NCBI RefSeq assembly: GCF_030384665.1
Contig: NC_083674.1
Span: 2,294,001-2,358,000 of the forward strand
DNA: 64,000 nt
Source of the DNA: Lodderomyces elongisporus
Taxonomy: Eukaryota; Ascomycota; Pichiomycetes; Serinales; Debaryomycetaceae
Direction: 5' to 3'
Below the pieces are notes generated by a model. That model was given only the letters and a program-made list of their open reading frames with translations. It was not told the DNA's origin and ran no database searches. The position numbers were made by a program, and so were the translations under genes. Shown one piece after another: positions 54,241 to 64,000 of this stretch (positions are counted from its first letter, which is position 1; each line of letters opens with the position of its first letter).

Positions 54241-57200
54241 ACACACCCACCCGCGCGCGTCCATCTTACGTGTATATTACGTGTATCTGAGGTTAACTCG
54301 TTCACAGCAGCTCACGTGCGCGTATACATACACATACTCCAACCCGAGATACTCTAGTTTGCAATGACAGCGATTGCGCGAAATATACAGAACGTTCAAT
54401 TTTGTAGGCTGAATGCGAAATAGAAGAATGGTTCAATTACAAATAGCAGAGTGTTTACATAAACAGAAAAGTGTGTTAATATTAGAAAAAAAAAGTGCAA
54501 AGATTAATAGCAGGAACAGCAACACCACCAGACATAACATCAGCAACACCATCAGCAACACCATCAGCAACACCACCAGACATAACACCAGCAACACAAC
54601 CAGACATAACACCAGCAACACAACCAGACATAACATCAGTAACACCACCAGACATAACACCAGCAACACAACCAGACATAACATCAGCAACACAACCAGA
54701 CATAACATCAGCAACACAACCAGCAACACCATCAGCAACACAACCAGCAACACCATCAGCAACGCAACCAGTGACACAACCAGGAAAAAACACCAGGAAT
54801 AACACCAAAAACATTTCTGACAAGTTTGAATGGCATAGTTTGAGTTTGGTCGACGTCGGATAGCACACACTATAATAAATATGTTGGATATAATAAATAT
54901 GATAAATATGATAAATATTAGTGGTGGTAGTAGTAGTGGTGCTATTCCAACACGAGCAAACAATGATTTTGATGCAACATTAACAAACCCCGGAAGCAGA
55001 TTCCACAAGCTTTTCTTCTGCACCATCTGAAACAACTTGCACGGTGACTTACACAACCCAACCTGTGATAATATGATCCCGCTGTGCCTTGTTGATACCC
55101 CTAGTGCATATGCATCCTCCACATTTTTCGTTCCCCGTACAAGATCATACGACAAAGGCGCCATTTTGTCGCAGGATCTGCCAAGTTCAGAATAAATGTG
55201 TGAGTCGGCAGCTACACTAGTGCAATGTTGTGGTAGGCTATGGGAAACGGTAGCAGAGGTCGGTGGGCTCCCCTGCTTTGGGATCATGGTTGGGTTTGTG
55301 ATATAGTCATCCGTGAAGCAGCAACAGAGGTAACATCAGAAATAGCACCAGTGACAGTAACGTGCTTTTTTTTTGTCCGTCTGTTTTTGTATTTTTTTTT
55401 TTTTTTTTTTCCTTTTATTACTTGGTTGAGACCAGCATTAGACTTTTGATCCTCGCTTTTATGTTTTTTATGCAGCGAGTGAAGCTGGTAGTTGGGGGTA
55501 GTGTTTTGATTTTGAACTTTTCTAGATGTAGTTCCCCCTCGATAACCTCAATGTGCTGATCTAAAGTCTTAATCAACCAAGCAGCGTATTCTTCTGGTGT
55601 TTTGACATTTGCTCCTCCAAACCTAAAAAACCTAAAAAACCTTCTAAACCCCCTCTCCCTGGTGTATGTCCTGTGGTAGTCGACAATCCGCACTTGGATT
55701 CCTGGTCGACTACCCACTTTTCTCTCCACCCCAACTAGAAGCTTATAGCCTGTTTTGTTTCTGGCTATAAGATGGGTCGTGTCCCTTTGCAATTTGTGAA
55801 GGATGTCCTCGCGTTCTTTGGTAAGTAAGGGGAAGCGGACATTGCCTGTTGGACAGCCCTGGTCAATGGGGTGGTATAATGGCCTCAGAAATGAGGACTT
55901 ATGGACAACGGAGTTGGTGCAAAGTGTTGCGAAGGTGGGTCTGGGTTCGCCCATGTCACATGCGCGTTTGTTCCTGCGTGTCATGTAATTGTATGTGCGT
56001 GTGGTGTTTGTGTTTGTGTCTGTGTTTGTGTTTGTGTCTGTGTTTGTGTTTGTGTTTGTGTTTGTGTTTGTGTTTGTGTCTGTGTCTGTAAATGTGTATG
56101 TGTTTGAGGTATATGTGTTTTTCAGGCTTGTTTCTTGTGTGCCCAAGTAATATACCTCAGTTGCTTGGTGCTCGTATGCCGGACTTACTGCATAGATAGT
56201 TTCCTCCCCTCCAAAATTCATTTTCAAGAGTTGGAAGTGGGGAAGTATCAATGATGCCTCTTTGTAGTGGCTTCCCATTCTGGGAAGCTCTCTCCTGATG
56301 TCTTCGGAGTGTTCCTCTGAAATCTTGTAGATGAGAAATTTTCCATCTGTAGATTTGTAGGCGGTGCTGCCTATTTTTGTTATGGAGTCTTCCATGGACG
56401 CAAATGACTGTAAATAGGTGGATTCCAGGCATCCCCACAGCTTTCTTACTCTTTGAAACAGCTTTGCATGGTAGGACTCGATATTGGTTGTGTATTCTTG
56501 GTGCCTAAGAAAAACACTGAAAGTTTCGTCGTACTTCCAGGTTCTCCTGAGGCAGTCGGCAATACTTTTGTGTATTCCCTCTACAAGAAGAAACCTTTCG
56601 GCCTCTTTCTTGGTAAGCTTTTTAACTGGTGTTTCCAGCAGTGGTGCACCTGAGGGTGATTTCCCAGGTGTTTGCGAAGGTTTGAATCCCTTCGCCAAAG
56701 TTGATTTGAGGTTTTGGAAAACCTGCTTGGTTGATTGGGGTACAGGTTCTCCGGGAAGTTGAAACCGAACCTTGCGTTCGGCTGGTTTTTCCCCCTTTGA
56801 CTTGGGGGAGGTGTTAAAAGCGTTTTTAAAAAATGACATTATTTAAGATTTAATTAAGTAAACTAACTGGTAAAGTCTGACTCGTTTAAACTGTACTAAG
56901 TGAGACTTTGGTTGTGGGTTTACTTCTGGCGAAAGAAGAAGAAGAAAAAGGAAAAGAAGAAAAAGAAAAGGGCAAAAAAAGGTTTGAGGTCACAAGGGTT
57001 TTGTTTGTGGATATTTATACTTCACCAAGTAGCCCTCTCGCCACGCCTTGTGGTTGGAGACTAACAAGTAAATTGTGTTATGCCATATACATTTTGGTTG
57101 CAAAACCCGCGAGGAAGTGAGGGGAACAGAAGGGCGAGGAAATCCCTTCTGGTAGCTCAGCAGTGTGTGTGCAATTGTATGCGCTACCAAACGCGTCGTA

Positions 57201-57692
57201 ACAAAAAACCAAATGGGTGCTGCCAAATGGGTGCTGCCAATAGTGTGTGGCTGTAGCAGAAAGTGGACAACCAGAGTGGATGAATTGTGTGTTTGGATGC
57301 ATGTTGGCTCAACACAATCTACAACCTTATACATCCTGCAATGCATTCTATCTCCACAAACAATTCTCGACGGATTGCCGTCAAGCTTGCAACGAGTCGA
57401 GAATTGTTTGTGTGTGTTGATTATTCCCCTGAGTTTGGTGCGAATTTACAGGGAAACATTTTTCTACTGAAGTTTGAGGAAAACTGTGGGCTCAGCTACT
57501 CCCTCCCTCTTTCCCCGCCCCATACATTTACATCATATAGGCCGGATCCCAGGTTGAGCCCTAGGTTGAACCCCAGGCTGGATCCTATGTCAGTTCTACA
57601 AAAATGCGCCACTTCCAGAACATAGGGAGAATCTGGCTCCTATCACTGCTGCTGCCCACTGTAGTGTTTTTTTGTAAAGTTTTTTGTAAAGT
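54241..57692. repeat. Repeat unit U14
   Basis: 3452 bp. U9-type array, spacer and poly(A) (19), two 14-bp repeats, G near the TATA box. Confidence 0.95.
55418..56839 (-). CDS. Array protein, unit U14 copy (473 aa)
   Basis: Linker is four residues longer than the Asp-containing 469-aa form and differs from the equally long U4/U15 linker. It lacks their Pro-to-Leu change. Confidence 0.8.
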   Translation of the reverse strand: MSFFKNAFNTSPKSKGEKPAERKVRFQLPGEPVPQSTKQVFQNLKSTLAKGFKPSQTPGKSPSGAPLLETPVKKLTKKEAERFLLVEGIHKSIADCLRRTWKYDETFSVFLRHQEYTTNIESYHAKLFQRVRKLWGCLESTYLQSFASMEDSITKIGSTAYKSTDGKFLIYKISEEHSEDIRRELPRMGSHYKEASLILPHFQLLKMNFGGEETIYAVSPAYEHQATEVYYLGTQETSLKNTYTSNTYTFTDTDTNTNTNTNTNTNTDTNTNTDTNTNTTRTYNYMTRRNKRACDMGEPRPTFATLCTNSVVHKSSFLRPLYHPIDQGCPTGNVRFPLLTKEREDILHKLQRDTTHLIARNKTGYKLLVGVERKVGSRPGIQVRIVDYHRTYTRERGFRRFFRFFRFGGANVKTPEEYAAWLIKTLDQHIEVIEGELHLEKFKIKTLPPTTSFTRCIKNIKARIKSLMLVSTK

Positions 57693-60600
57693 ACACACCC
57701 ACCCGCGCGCGTCCATCTTACGTGTATATTACGTGTATCTGAGGTTAACTCGTTCACAGCAGCTCACGTGCGCGTATACATACACATACTCCAACCCGAG
57801 ATACTCTAGTTTGCAATGACAGCGATTGCGCGAAATATACAGAACGTTCAATTTTGTAGGCTGAATGCGAAATAGAAGAATGGTTCAATTACAAATAGCA
57901 GAGTGTTTACATAAACAGAAAAGTGTGTTAATATTAGAAAAAAAAAGTGCAAAGATTAATAGCAGGAACAGCAACACCACCAGACATAACATCAGCAACA
58001 CCATCAGCAACACCATCAGCAACACCACCAGACATAACATCAGTAACACCACCAGACATAACACCAGCAACACAACCAGACATAACACCAGCAACACAAC
58101 CAGACATAACATCAGTAACACCACCAGACATAACACCAGCAACACAACCAGACATAACATCAGCAACACAACCAGACATAACATCAGCAACACAACCAGC
58201 AACACCATCAGCAACACAACCAGCAACACCATCAGCAACGCAACCAGTGACACAACCAGGAAAAAACACCAGGAATAACACCAAAAACATTTCTGACAAG
58301 TTTGAATGGCATAGTTTGAGTTTGGTCGACGTCGGATAGCACACACTATAATAAATATGTTGGATATAATAAATATGATAAATATGATAAATATTAGTGG
58401 TGGTAGTAGTAGTGGTGCTATTCCAACACGAGCAAACAATGATTTTGATGCAACATTAACAAACCCCGGAAGCAGATTCCACAAGCTTTTCTTCTGCACC
58501 ATCTGAAACAACTTGCACGGTGACTTACACAACCCAACCTGTGATAATATGATCCCGCTGTGCCTTGTTGATACCCCTAGTGCATATGCATCCTCCACAT
58601 TTTTCGTTCCCCGTACAAGATCATACGACAAAGGCGCCATTTTGTCGCAGGATCTGCCAAGTTCAGAATAAATGTGTGAGTCGGCAGCTACACTAGTGCA
58701 ATGTTGTGGTAGGCTATGGGAAACGGTAGCAGAGGTCGGTGGGCTCCCCCTGCTTTGGGATCATGGTTGGGTTTGTGATATAGTCATCCGTGAAGCAGCA
58801 ACAGAGGTAACATCAGAAATAGCACCAGTGACAGTAACGTGCTTTTTTTTTGTCCGTCTGTTTTTGTATTTTTTTTTTTTTTTTTTTTTTTCCTTTTATT
58901 ACTTGGTTGAGACCAGCATTAGACTTTTGATCCTCGCTTTTATGTTTTTTATGCAGCGAGTGAAGCTGGTAGTTGGGGGTAGTGTTTTGATTTTGAACTT
59001 TTCTAGATGTAGTTCCCCCTCGATAACCTCAATGTGCTGATCTAAAGTCTTAATCAACCAAGCAGCGTATTCTTCTGGTGTTTTGACATTTGCTCCTCCA
59101 AACCTAAAAAACCTAAAAAACCTTCTAAACCCCCTCTCCCTGGTGTATGTCCTGTGGTAGTCGACAATCCGCACTTGGATTCCTGGTCGACTACCCACTT
59201 TTCTCTCCACCCCAACTAGAAGCTTATAGCCTGTTTTGTTCCTGGCTATAAGATGGGTCGTGTCCCTTTGCAATTTGTGAAGGATGTCCTCGCGTTCTTT
59301 GGTAAGTAAGGGGAAGCGGACATTGCCTGTTGGACAGCCCTGGTCAATGGGGTGGTATAATGGCCTCAGAAATGAGGACTTATGGACAACGGAGTTGGTG
59401 CAAAGTGTTGCGAAGGTGAGTCTGGGTTCGCCCATGTCACATGCGCGTTTGTTCCTGCGTGTCATGTAATTGTATGTGCGTGTGGTGTTTGTGTTTGTGT
59501 CTGTGTTTGTGTTTGTGTTTGTGTTTGTGTTTGTGTTTGTGTTTGTGTTTGTGTTTGTGTCTGTGTCTGTAAATGTGTATGTGTTTGAGGTATATGTGTT
59601 TTTCAGGCTTGTTTCTTGTGTGCCCAAGTAATATACCTCAGTTGCTTGGTGCTCGTATGCCGGACTTACTGCATAGATAGTTTCCTCCCCTCCAAAATTC
59701 ATTTTCAAGAGTTGGAAGTGGGGAAGTATCAATGATGCCTCTTTGTAGTGGCTTCCCATTCTGGGAAGCTCTCTCCTGATGTCTTCGGAGTGTTCCTCTG
59801 AAATCTTGTAGATGAGAAATTTTCCATCTGTAGATTTGTAGGCGGTGCTGCCTATTTTTGTTATGGAGTCTTCCATGGACGCAAATGACTGTAAATAGGT
59901 GGATTCCAGGCATCCCCACAGCTTTCTTACTCTTTGAAACAGCTTTGCATGGTAGGACTCGATATTGGTTGTGTATTCTTGGTGCCTAAGAAAAACACTG
60001 AAAGTTTCGTCGTACTTCCAGGTTCTCCTGAGGCAGTCGGCAATACTTTTGTGTATTCCCTCTACAAGAAGAAACCTTTCGGCCTCTTTCTTGGTAAGCT
60101 TTTTAACTGGTGTTTCCAGCAGTGGTGCACCTGAGGGTGATTTCCCAGGTGTTTGCGAAGGTTTGAATCCCTTCGCCAAAGTTGATTTGAGGTTTTGGAA
60201 AACCTGCTTGGTTGATTGGGGTACAGGTTCTCCGGGAAGTTGAAACCGAACCTTGCGTTCGGCTGGTTTTTCCCCCTTTGACTTGGGGGAGGTGTTAAAA
60301 GCGTTTTTAAAAAATGACATTATTTAAGATTTAATTAAGTAAACTAACTGGTAAAGTCTGACTCGTTTAAACTGTACTAAGTGAGACTTTGGTTGTGGGT
60401 TTACTTCTGGCGAAAGAAGAAGAAGAAAAAGGAAAAGAAGAAAAAGAAAAGGGCAAAAAAAGGTTTGAGGTCACAAGGATTTTGTTTGTGGATATTTATA
60501 CTTCACCAAGTAGCCCTCTCGCCACGCCTTGTGGTTGGAGACTAACAAGTAAATTGTGTTATGCCATATACATTTTGGTTGCAAAACCCGCGAGGAAGTG

Positions 60601-61187
60601 AGGGGAACAGAAGGGCGAGGAAATCCCTTCTGGTAGCTCAGCAGTGTGTGTGCAATTGTATGCGCTACCAAACGCGTCGTAACAAAAAACCAAATGGGTG
60701 CTGCCAAATGGGTGCTGCCAAATGGGTGCTGCCAATAGTGTGTGGCTGTAGCAGAAAGTGGACAACCAGAGTGGATGAATTGTGTGTTTGGATGCATGTT
60801 GGCTCAACACAATCTACAACCTTATACATCCTGCAATGCATTCTATCTCCACAAACAATTCTCGACGGATTGCCGTCAAGCTTGCAACGAGTCGAGAATT
60901 GTTTGTGTGTGTTGATTATTCCCCTGAGTTTGGTGCGAATTTACAGGGAAACATTTTTCTACTGAAGTTTGAGGAAAACTGTGGGCTCAGCTACTCCCTC
61001 CCTCTTTCCCCGCCCCATACATTTACATCATATAGGCCGGATCCCAGGTTGAGCCCTAGGTTGAACCCCAGGCTGGATCCTATGTCAGTTCTACAAAAAT
61101 GCGCCACTTCCAGAACATAGGGAGAATCTGGCTCCTATCACTGCTGCTGCCCACTGTAGTGTTTTTTTGTAAAGTTTTTTGTAAAGT
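57693..61187. repeat. Repeat unit U15
   Basis: 3495 bp. Long 24-bp array, poly(A) 23, 5C run. U4-like through the gene, but with A near the TATA box and three 14-bp repeats, as in its neighbour U13. Confidence 0.95.
58899..60320 (-). CDS. Array protein, unit U15 copy (473 aa)
   Basis: Same protein as U4, including the Pro-to-Leu change, pointing to exchange over about eleven units or inheritance from one ancestral block. Confidence 0.8.
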   Translation of the reverse strand: MSFFKNAFNTSPKSKGEKPAERKVRFQLPGEPVPQSTKQVFQNLKSTLAKGFKPSQTPGKSPSGAPLLETPVKKLTKKEAERFLLVEGIHKSIADCLRRTWKYDETFSVFLRHQEYTTNIESYHAKLFQRVRKLWGCLESTYLQSFASMEDSITKIGSTAYKSTDGKFLIYKISEEHSEDIRRELPRMGSHYKEASLILPHFQLLKMNFGGEETIYAVSPAYEHQATEVYYLGTQETSLKNTYTSNTYTFTDTDTNTNTNTNTNTNTNTNTNTDTNTNTTRTYNYMTRRNKRACDMGEPRLTFATLCTNSVVHKSSFLRPLYHPIDQGCPTGNVRFPLLTKEREDILHKLQRDTTHLIARNKTGYKLLVGVERKVGSRPGIQVRIVDYHRTYTRERGFRRFFRFFRFGGANVKTPEEYAAWLIKTLDQHIEVIEGELHLEKFKIKTLPPTTSFTRCIKNIKARIKSLMLVSTK

Positions 61188-64000
61188 ACACACCCACCCG
61201 CGCGCGTCCATCTTACGTGTATATTACGTGTATCTGAGGTTAACTCGTTCACAGCAGCTCACGTGCGCGTATACATACACATACTCCAACCCGAGATACT
61301 CTAGTTTGCAATGACAGCGATTGCGCGAAATATACAGAACGTTCAATTTTGTAGGCTGAATGCGAAATAGAAGAATGGTTCAATTACAAATAGCAGAGTG
61401 TTTACATAAACAGAAAAGTGTGTTAATATTAGAAAAAAAAAGTGCAAAGATTAATAGCAGGAACAGCAACACCACCAGACATAACATCAGCAACACCATC
61501 AGCAACACCATCAGCAACACCACCAGACATAACACCAGCAACACAACCAGACATAACACCAGCAACACAACCAGACATAACATCAGTAACACCACCAGAC
61601 ATAACACCAGCAACACAACCAGACATAACATCAGCAACACAACCAGACATAACATCAGCAACACAACCAGCAACACCATCAGCAACACAACCAGCAACAC
61701 CATCAGCAACGCAACCAGTGACACAACCAGGAAAAAACACCAGGAATAACACCAAAAACATTTCTGACAAGTTTGAATGGCATAGTTTGAGTTTGGTCGA
61801 CGTCGGATAGCACACACTATAATAAATATGTTGGATATAATAAATATGATAAATATGATAAATATTAGTGGTGGTAGTAGTAGTGGTGCTATTCCAACAC
61901 GAGCAAACAATGATTTTGATGCAACATTAACAAACCCCGGAAGCAGATTCCACAAGCTTTTCTTCTGCACCATCTGAAACAACTTGCACGGTGACTTACA
62001 CAACCCAACCTGTGATAATATGATCCCGCTGTGCCTTGTTGATACCCCTAGTGCATATGCATCCTCCACATTTTTCGTTCCCCGTACAAGATCATACGAC
62101 AAAGGCGCCATTTTGTCGCAGGATCTGCCAAGTTCAGAATAAATGTGTGAGTCGGCAGCTACACTAGTGCAATGTTGTGGTAGGCTATGGGAAACGGTAG
62201 CAGAGGTCGGTGGGCTCCCCTGCTTTGGGATCATGGTTGGGTTTGTGATATAGTCATCCGTGAAGCAGCAACAGAGGTAACATCAGAAATAGCACCAGTG
62301 ACAGTAACGTGCTTTTTTTTTGTCCGTCTGTTTTTGTATTTTTTTTTTTTTTTTTTTCCTTTTATTACTTGGTTGAGACCAGCATTAGACTTTTGATCCT
62401 CGCTTTTATGTTTTTTATGCAGCGAGTGAAGCTGGTAGTTGGGGGTAGTGTTTTGATTTTGAACTTTTCTAGATGTAGTTCCCCCTCGATAACCTCAATG
62501 TGCTGATCTAAAGTCTTAATCAACCAAGCAGCGTATTCTTCTGGTGTTTTGACATTTGCTCCTCCAAACCTAAAAAACCTAAAAAACCTTCTAAACCCCC
62601 TCTCCCTGGTGTATGTCCTGTGGTAGTCGACAATCCGCACTTGGATTCCTGGTCGACTACCCACTTTTCTCTCCACCCCAACTAGAAGCTTATAGCCTGT
62701 TTTGTTTCTGGCTATAAGATGGGTCGTGTCCCTTTGCAATTTGTGAAGGATGTCCTCGCGTTCTTTGGTAAGTAAGGGGAAGCGGACATTGCCTGTTGGA
62801 CAGCCCTGGTCAATGGGGTGGTATAATGGCCTCAGAAATGAGGACTTATGGACAACGGAGTTGGTGCAAAGTGTTGCGAAGGTGGGTCTGGGTTCGCCCA
62901 TGTCACATGCGCGTTTGTTCCTGCGTGTCATGTAATTGTATGTGCGTGTGGTGTTTGTGTTTGTGTCTGTGTTTGTGTTTGTGTCTGTGTTTGTGTTTGT
63001 GTTTGTGTTTGTGTCTGTGTCTGTAAATGTGTATGTGTTTGAGGTATATGTGTTTTTCAGGCTTGTTTCTTGTGTGCCCAAGTAATATACCTCAGTTGCT
63101 TGGTGCTCGTATGCCGGACTTACTGCATAGATAGTTTCCTCCCCTCCAAAATTCATTTTCAAGAGTTGGAAGTGGGGAAGTATCAATGATGCCTCTTTGT
63201 AGTGGCTTCCCATTCTGGGAAGCTCTCTCCTGATGTCTTCGGAGTGTTCCTCTGAAATCTTGTAGATGAGAAATTTTCCATCTGTAGATTTGTAGGCGGT
63301 GCTGCCTATTTTTGTTATGGAGTCTTCCATGGACGCAAATGACTGTAAATAGGTGGATTCCAGGCATCCCCACAGCTTTCTTACTCTTTGAAACAGCTTT
63401 GCATGGTAGGACTCGATATTGGTTGTGTATTCTTGGTGCCTAAGAAAAACACTGAAAGTTTCGTCGTACTTCCAGGTTCTCCTGAGGCAGTCGGCAATAC
63501 TTTTGTGTATTCCCTCTACAAGAAGAAACCTTTCGGCCTCTTTCTTGGTAAGCTTTTTAACTGGTGTTTCCAGCAGTGGTGCACCTGAGGGTGATTTCCC
63601 AGGTGTTTGCGAAGGTTTGAATCCCTTCGCCAAAGTTGATTTGAGGTTTTGGAAAACCTGCTTGGTTGATTGGGGTACAGGTTCTCCGGGAAGTTGAAAC
63701 CGAACCTTGCGTTCGGCTGGTTTTTCCCCCTTTGACTTGGGGGAGGTGTTAAAAGCGTTTTTAAAAAATGACATTATTTAAGATTTAATTAAGTAAACTA
63801 ACTGGTAAAGTCTGACTCGTTTAAACTGTACTAAGTGAGACTTTGGTTGTGGGTTTACTTCTGGCGAAAGAAGAAGAAGAAAAAGGAAAAGAAGAAAAAG
63901 AAAAGGGCAAAAAAAGGTTTGAGGTCACAAGGATTTTGTTTGTGGATATTTATACTTCACCAAGTAGCCCTCTCGCCACGCCTTGTGGTTGGAGACTAAC
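61188..64000. repeat. Repeat unit U16 (cut by window end)
   Basis: U9/U12-type array, spacer and poly(A) (19), A near the TATA box. The window ends in the promoter-side region, so the array continues to the right. Confidence 0.95.
62365..63774 (-). CDS. Array protein, unit U16 copy (469 aa)
   Basis: Same protein as U8. Complete, with its TATA box (63947-63954 by offset) still inside the window. Confidence 0.8.
   Translation of the reverse strand: MSFFKNAFNTSPKSKGEKPAERKVRFQLPGEPVPQSTKQVFQNLKSTLAKGFKPSQTPGKSPSGAPLLETPVKKLTKKEAERFLLVEGIHKSIADCLRRTWKYDETFSVFLRHQEYTTNIESYHAKLFQRVRKLWGCLESTYLQSFASMEDSITKIGSTAYKSTDGKFLIYKISEEHSEDIRRELPRMGSHYKEASLILPHFQLLKMNFGGEETIYAVSPAYEHQATEVYYLGTQETSLKNTYTSNTYTFTDTDTNTNTNTNTDTNTNTDTNTNTTRTYNYMTRRNKRACDMGEPRPTFATLCTNSVVHKSSFLRPLYHPIDQGCPTGNVRFPLLTKEREDILHKLQRDTTHLIARNKTGYKLLVGVERKVGSRPGIQVRIVDYHRTYTRERGFRRFFRFFRFGGANVKTPEEYAAWLIKTLDQHIEVIEGELHLEKFKIKTLPPTTSFTRCIKNIKARIKSLMLVSTK

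Larger units (their letters stand above)
9508..64000. repeat. Head-to-tail array of sixteen 3.3-3.5-kb units (macrosatellite)
   Basis: Unit starts (ACACACCCAC) are at 9508, 12941, 16343, 19677, 23186, 26666, 30147, 33643, 37027, 40481, 43947, 47331, 50785, 54241, 57693 and 61188. Fifteen units are complete and the sixteenth is cut by the window edge, so the array is longer. Spacing is 3334-3509 bp, the differences coming from internal tandem repeats. All units share one orientation, and substitutions between them are rare. Markers are: 24-bp array length (L 296, M 272 or S 200 bp), poly(A) length (19-23), a 4C/5C run in the spacer, the gene's Thr-Asn repeat length, a G/A difference near the TATA box, and copy number of a 14-bp repeat. 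Confidence 0.98.

Noticed and set aside
9508..64000. Transposon array (LTR or TIR element)
   Set aside because: No terminal repeats, target-site duplications or recognisable transposase, integrase or reverse transcriptase motifs in the unit. The hairpin arms are internal and 24 nt apart.
9508..64000. Assembly artefact from one unit copied repeatedly
   Set aside because: Units carry distinct private SNPs and repeat lengths (for example U3, U7, U9), so they are not a single sequence pasted many times. Exact copy number still needs long reads.
1..64000. Telomeric repeats
   Set aside because: No short G-rich telomere-type tandem repeat at either end or inside the window.

Overview
This looks like a repetitive locus from a eukaryotic nuclear genome. 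There are no bacterial-style operons, Shine-Dalgarno sites or phage genes. The main gene has a TATA box about 150-180 nt upstream, followed by a CT-rich tract and an ATG with A at -3. The locus is dominated by a 3.3-3.5 kb tandem repeat carrying one intronless ORF of about 460 codons. I cannot name the lineage from sequence alone. The promoter layout and possible short introns would fit a fungus or another compact unicellular eukaryote, but this is a guess.

Layout. (1) Positions 1-3564 hold one repeat unit in inverted orientation. It is cut by the left window edge and carries a + strand gene (328-1707) that is a diverged paralogue of the array gene. (2) Positions 3565-9507 form a single-copy, mostly AT-rich core of about 5.9 kb. 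Its left part is A/C-rich on the + strand and the part after about 5.7 kb is T/G-rich, so both AT and GC skew change sign near its middle. Two weak gene candidates lie in the right third (7397-7853 and 8827-9181). (3) Positions 9508-64000 hold sixteen head-to-tail repeat units (U1-U16), the last running off the window. Each carries the array gene on the - strand. All main genes, left and right, are transcribed toward the core.

Each right-hand unit reads, in + order: a CpG-rich block with CACGTG; a 12/24-bp tandem array; an A/T-rich segment; a spacer; a poly(A) tract (poly(T) on +) just behind the gene's stop codon; the gene; its CT tract and TATA box; a 14-bp minisatellite; a perfect 17-bp-stem hairpin; and a block of four 12-bp repeats. 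Units are nearly identical but differ in array lengths and a few SNPs. These markers form recurring haplotypes and recombinant units, as expected for concerted evolution by unequal exchange and gene conversion.

The array protein matches no family I recognise. The left and right proteins are clearly homologous but strongly diverged, while parts of their flanks are nearly identical. Each has gained a different low-complexity insert at a different place: poly-Asn on the left, Thr-Asn/Thr-Asp on the right.

The most interesting reading is that the window crosses a structure of 'single-copy AT-rich core flanked by inverted arrays of a gene-bearing repeat'. This resembles regional centromeres with a central core and inverted flanks, or a macrosatellite with an inverted outlying copy. 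Sequence alone cannot prove either.
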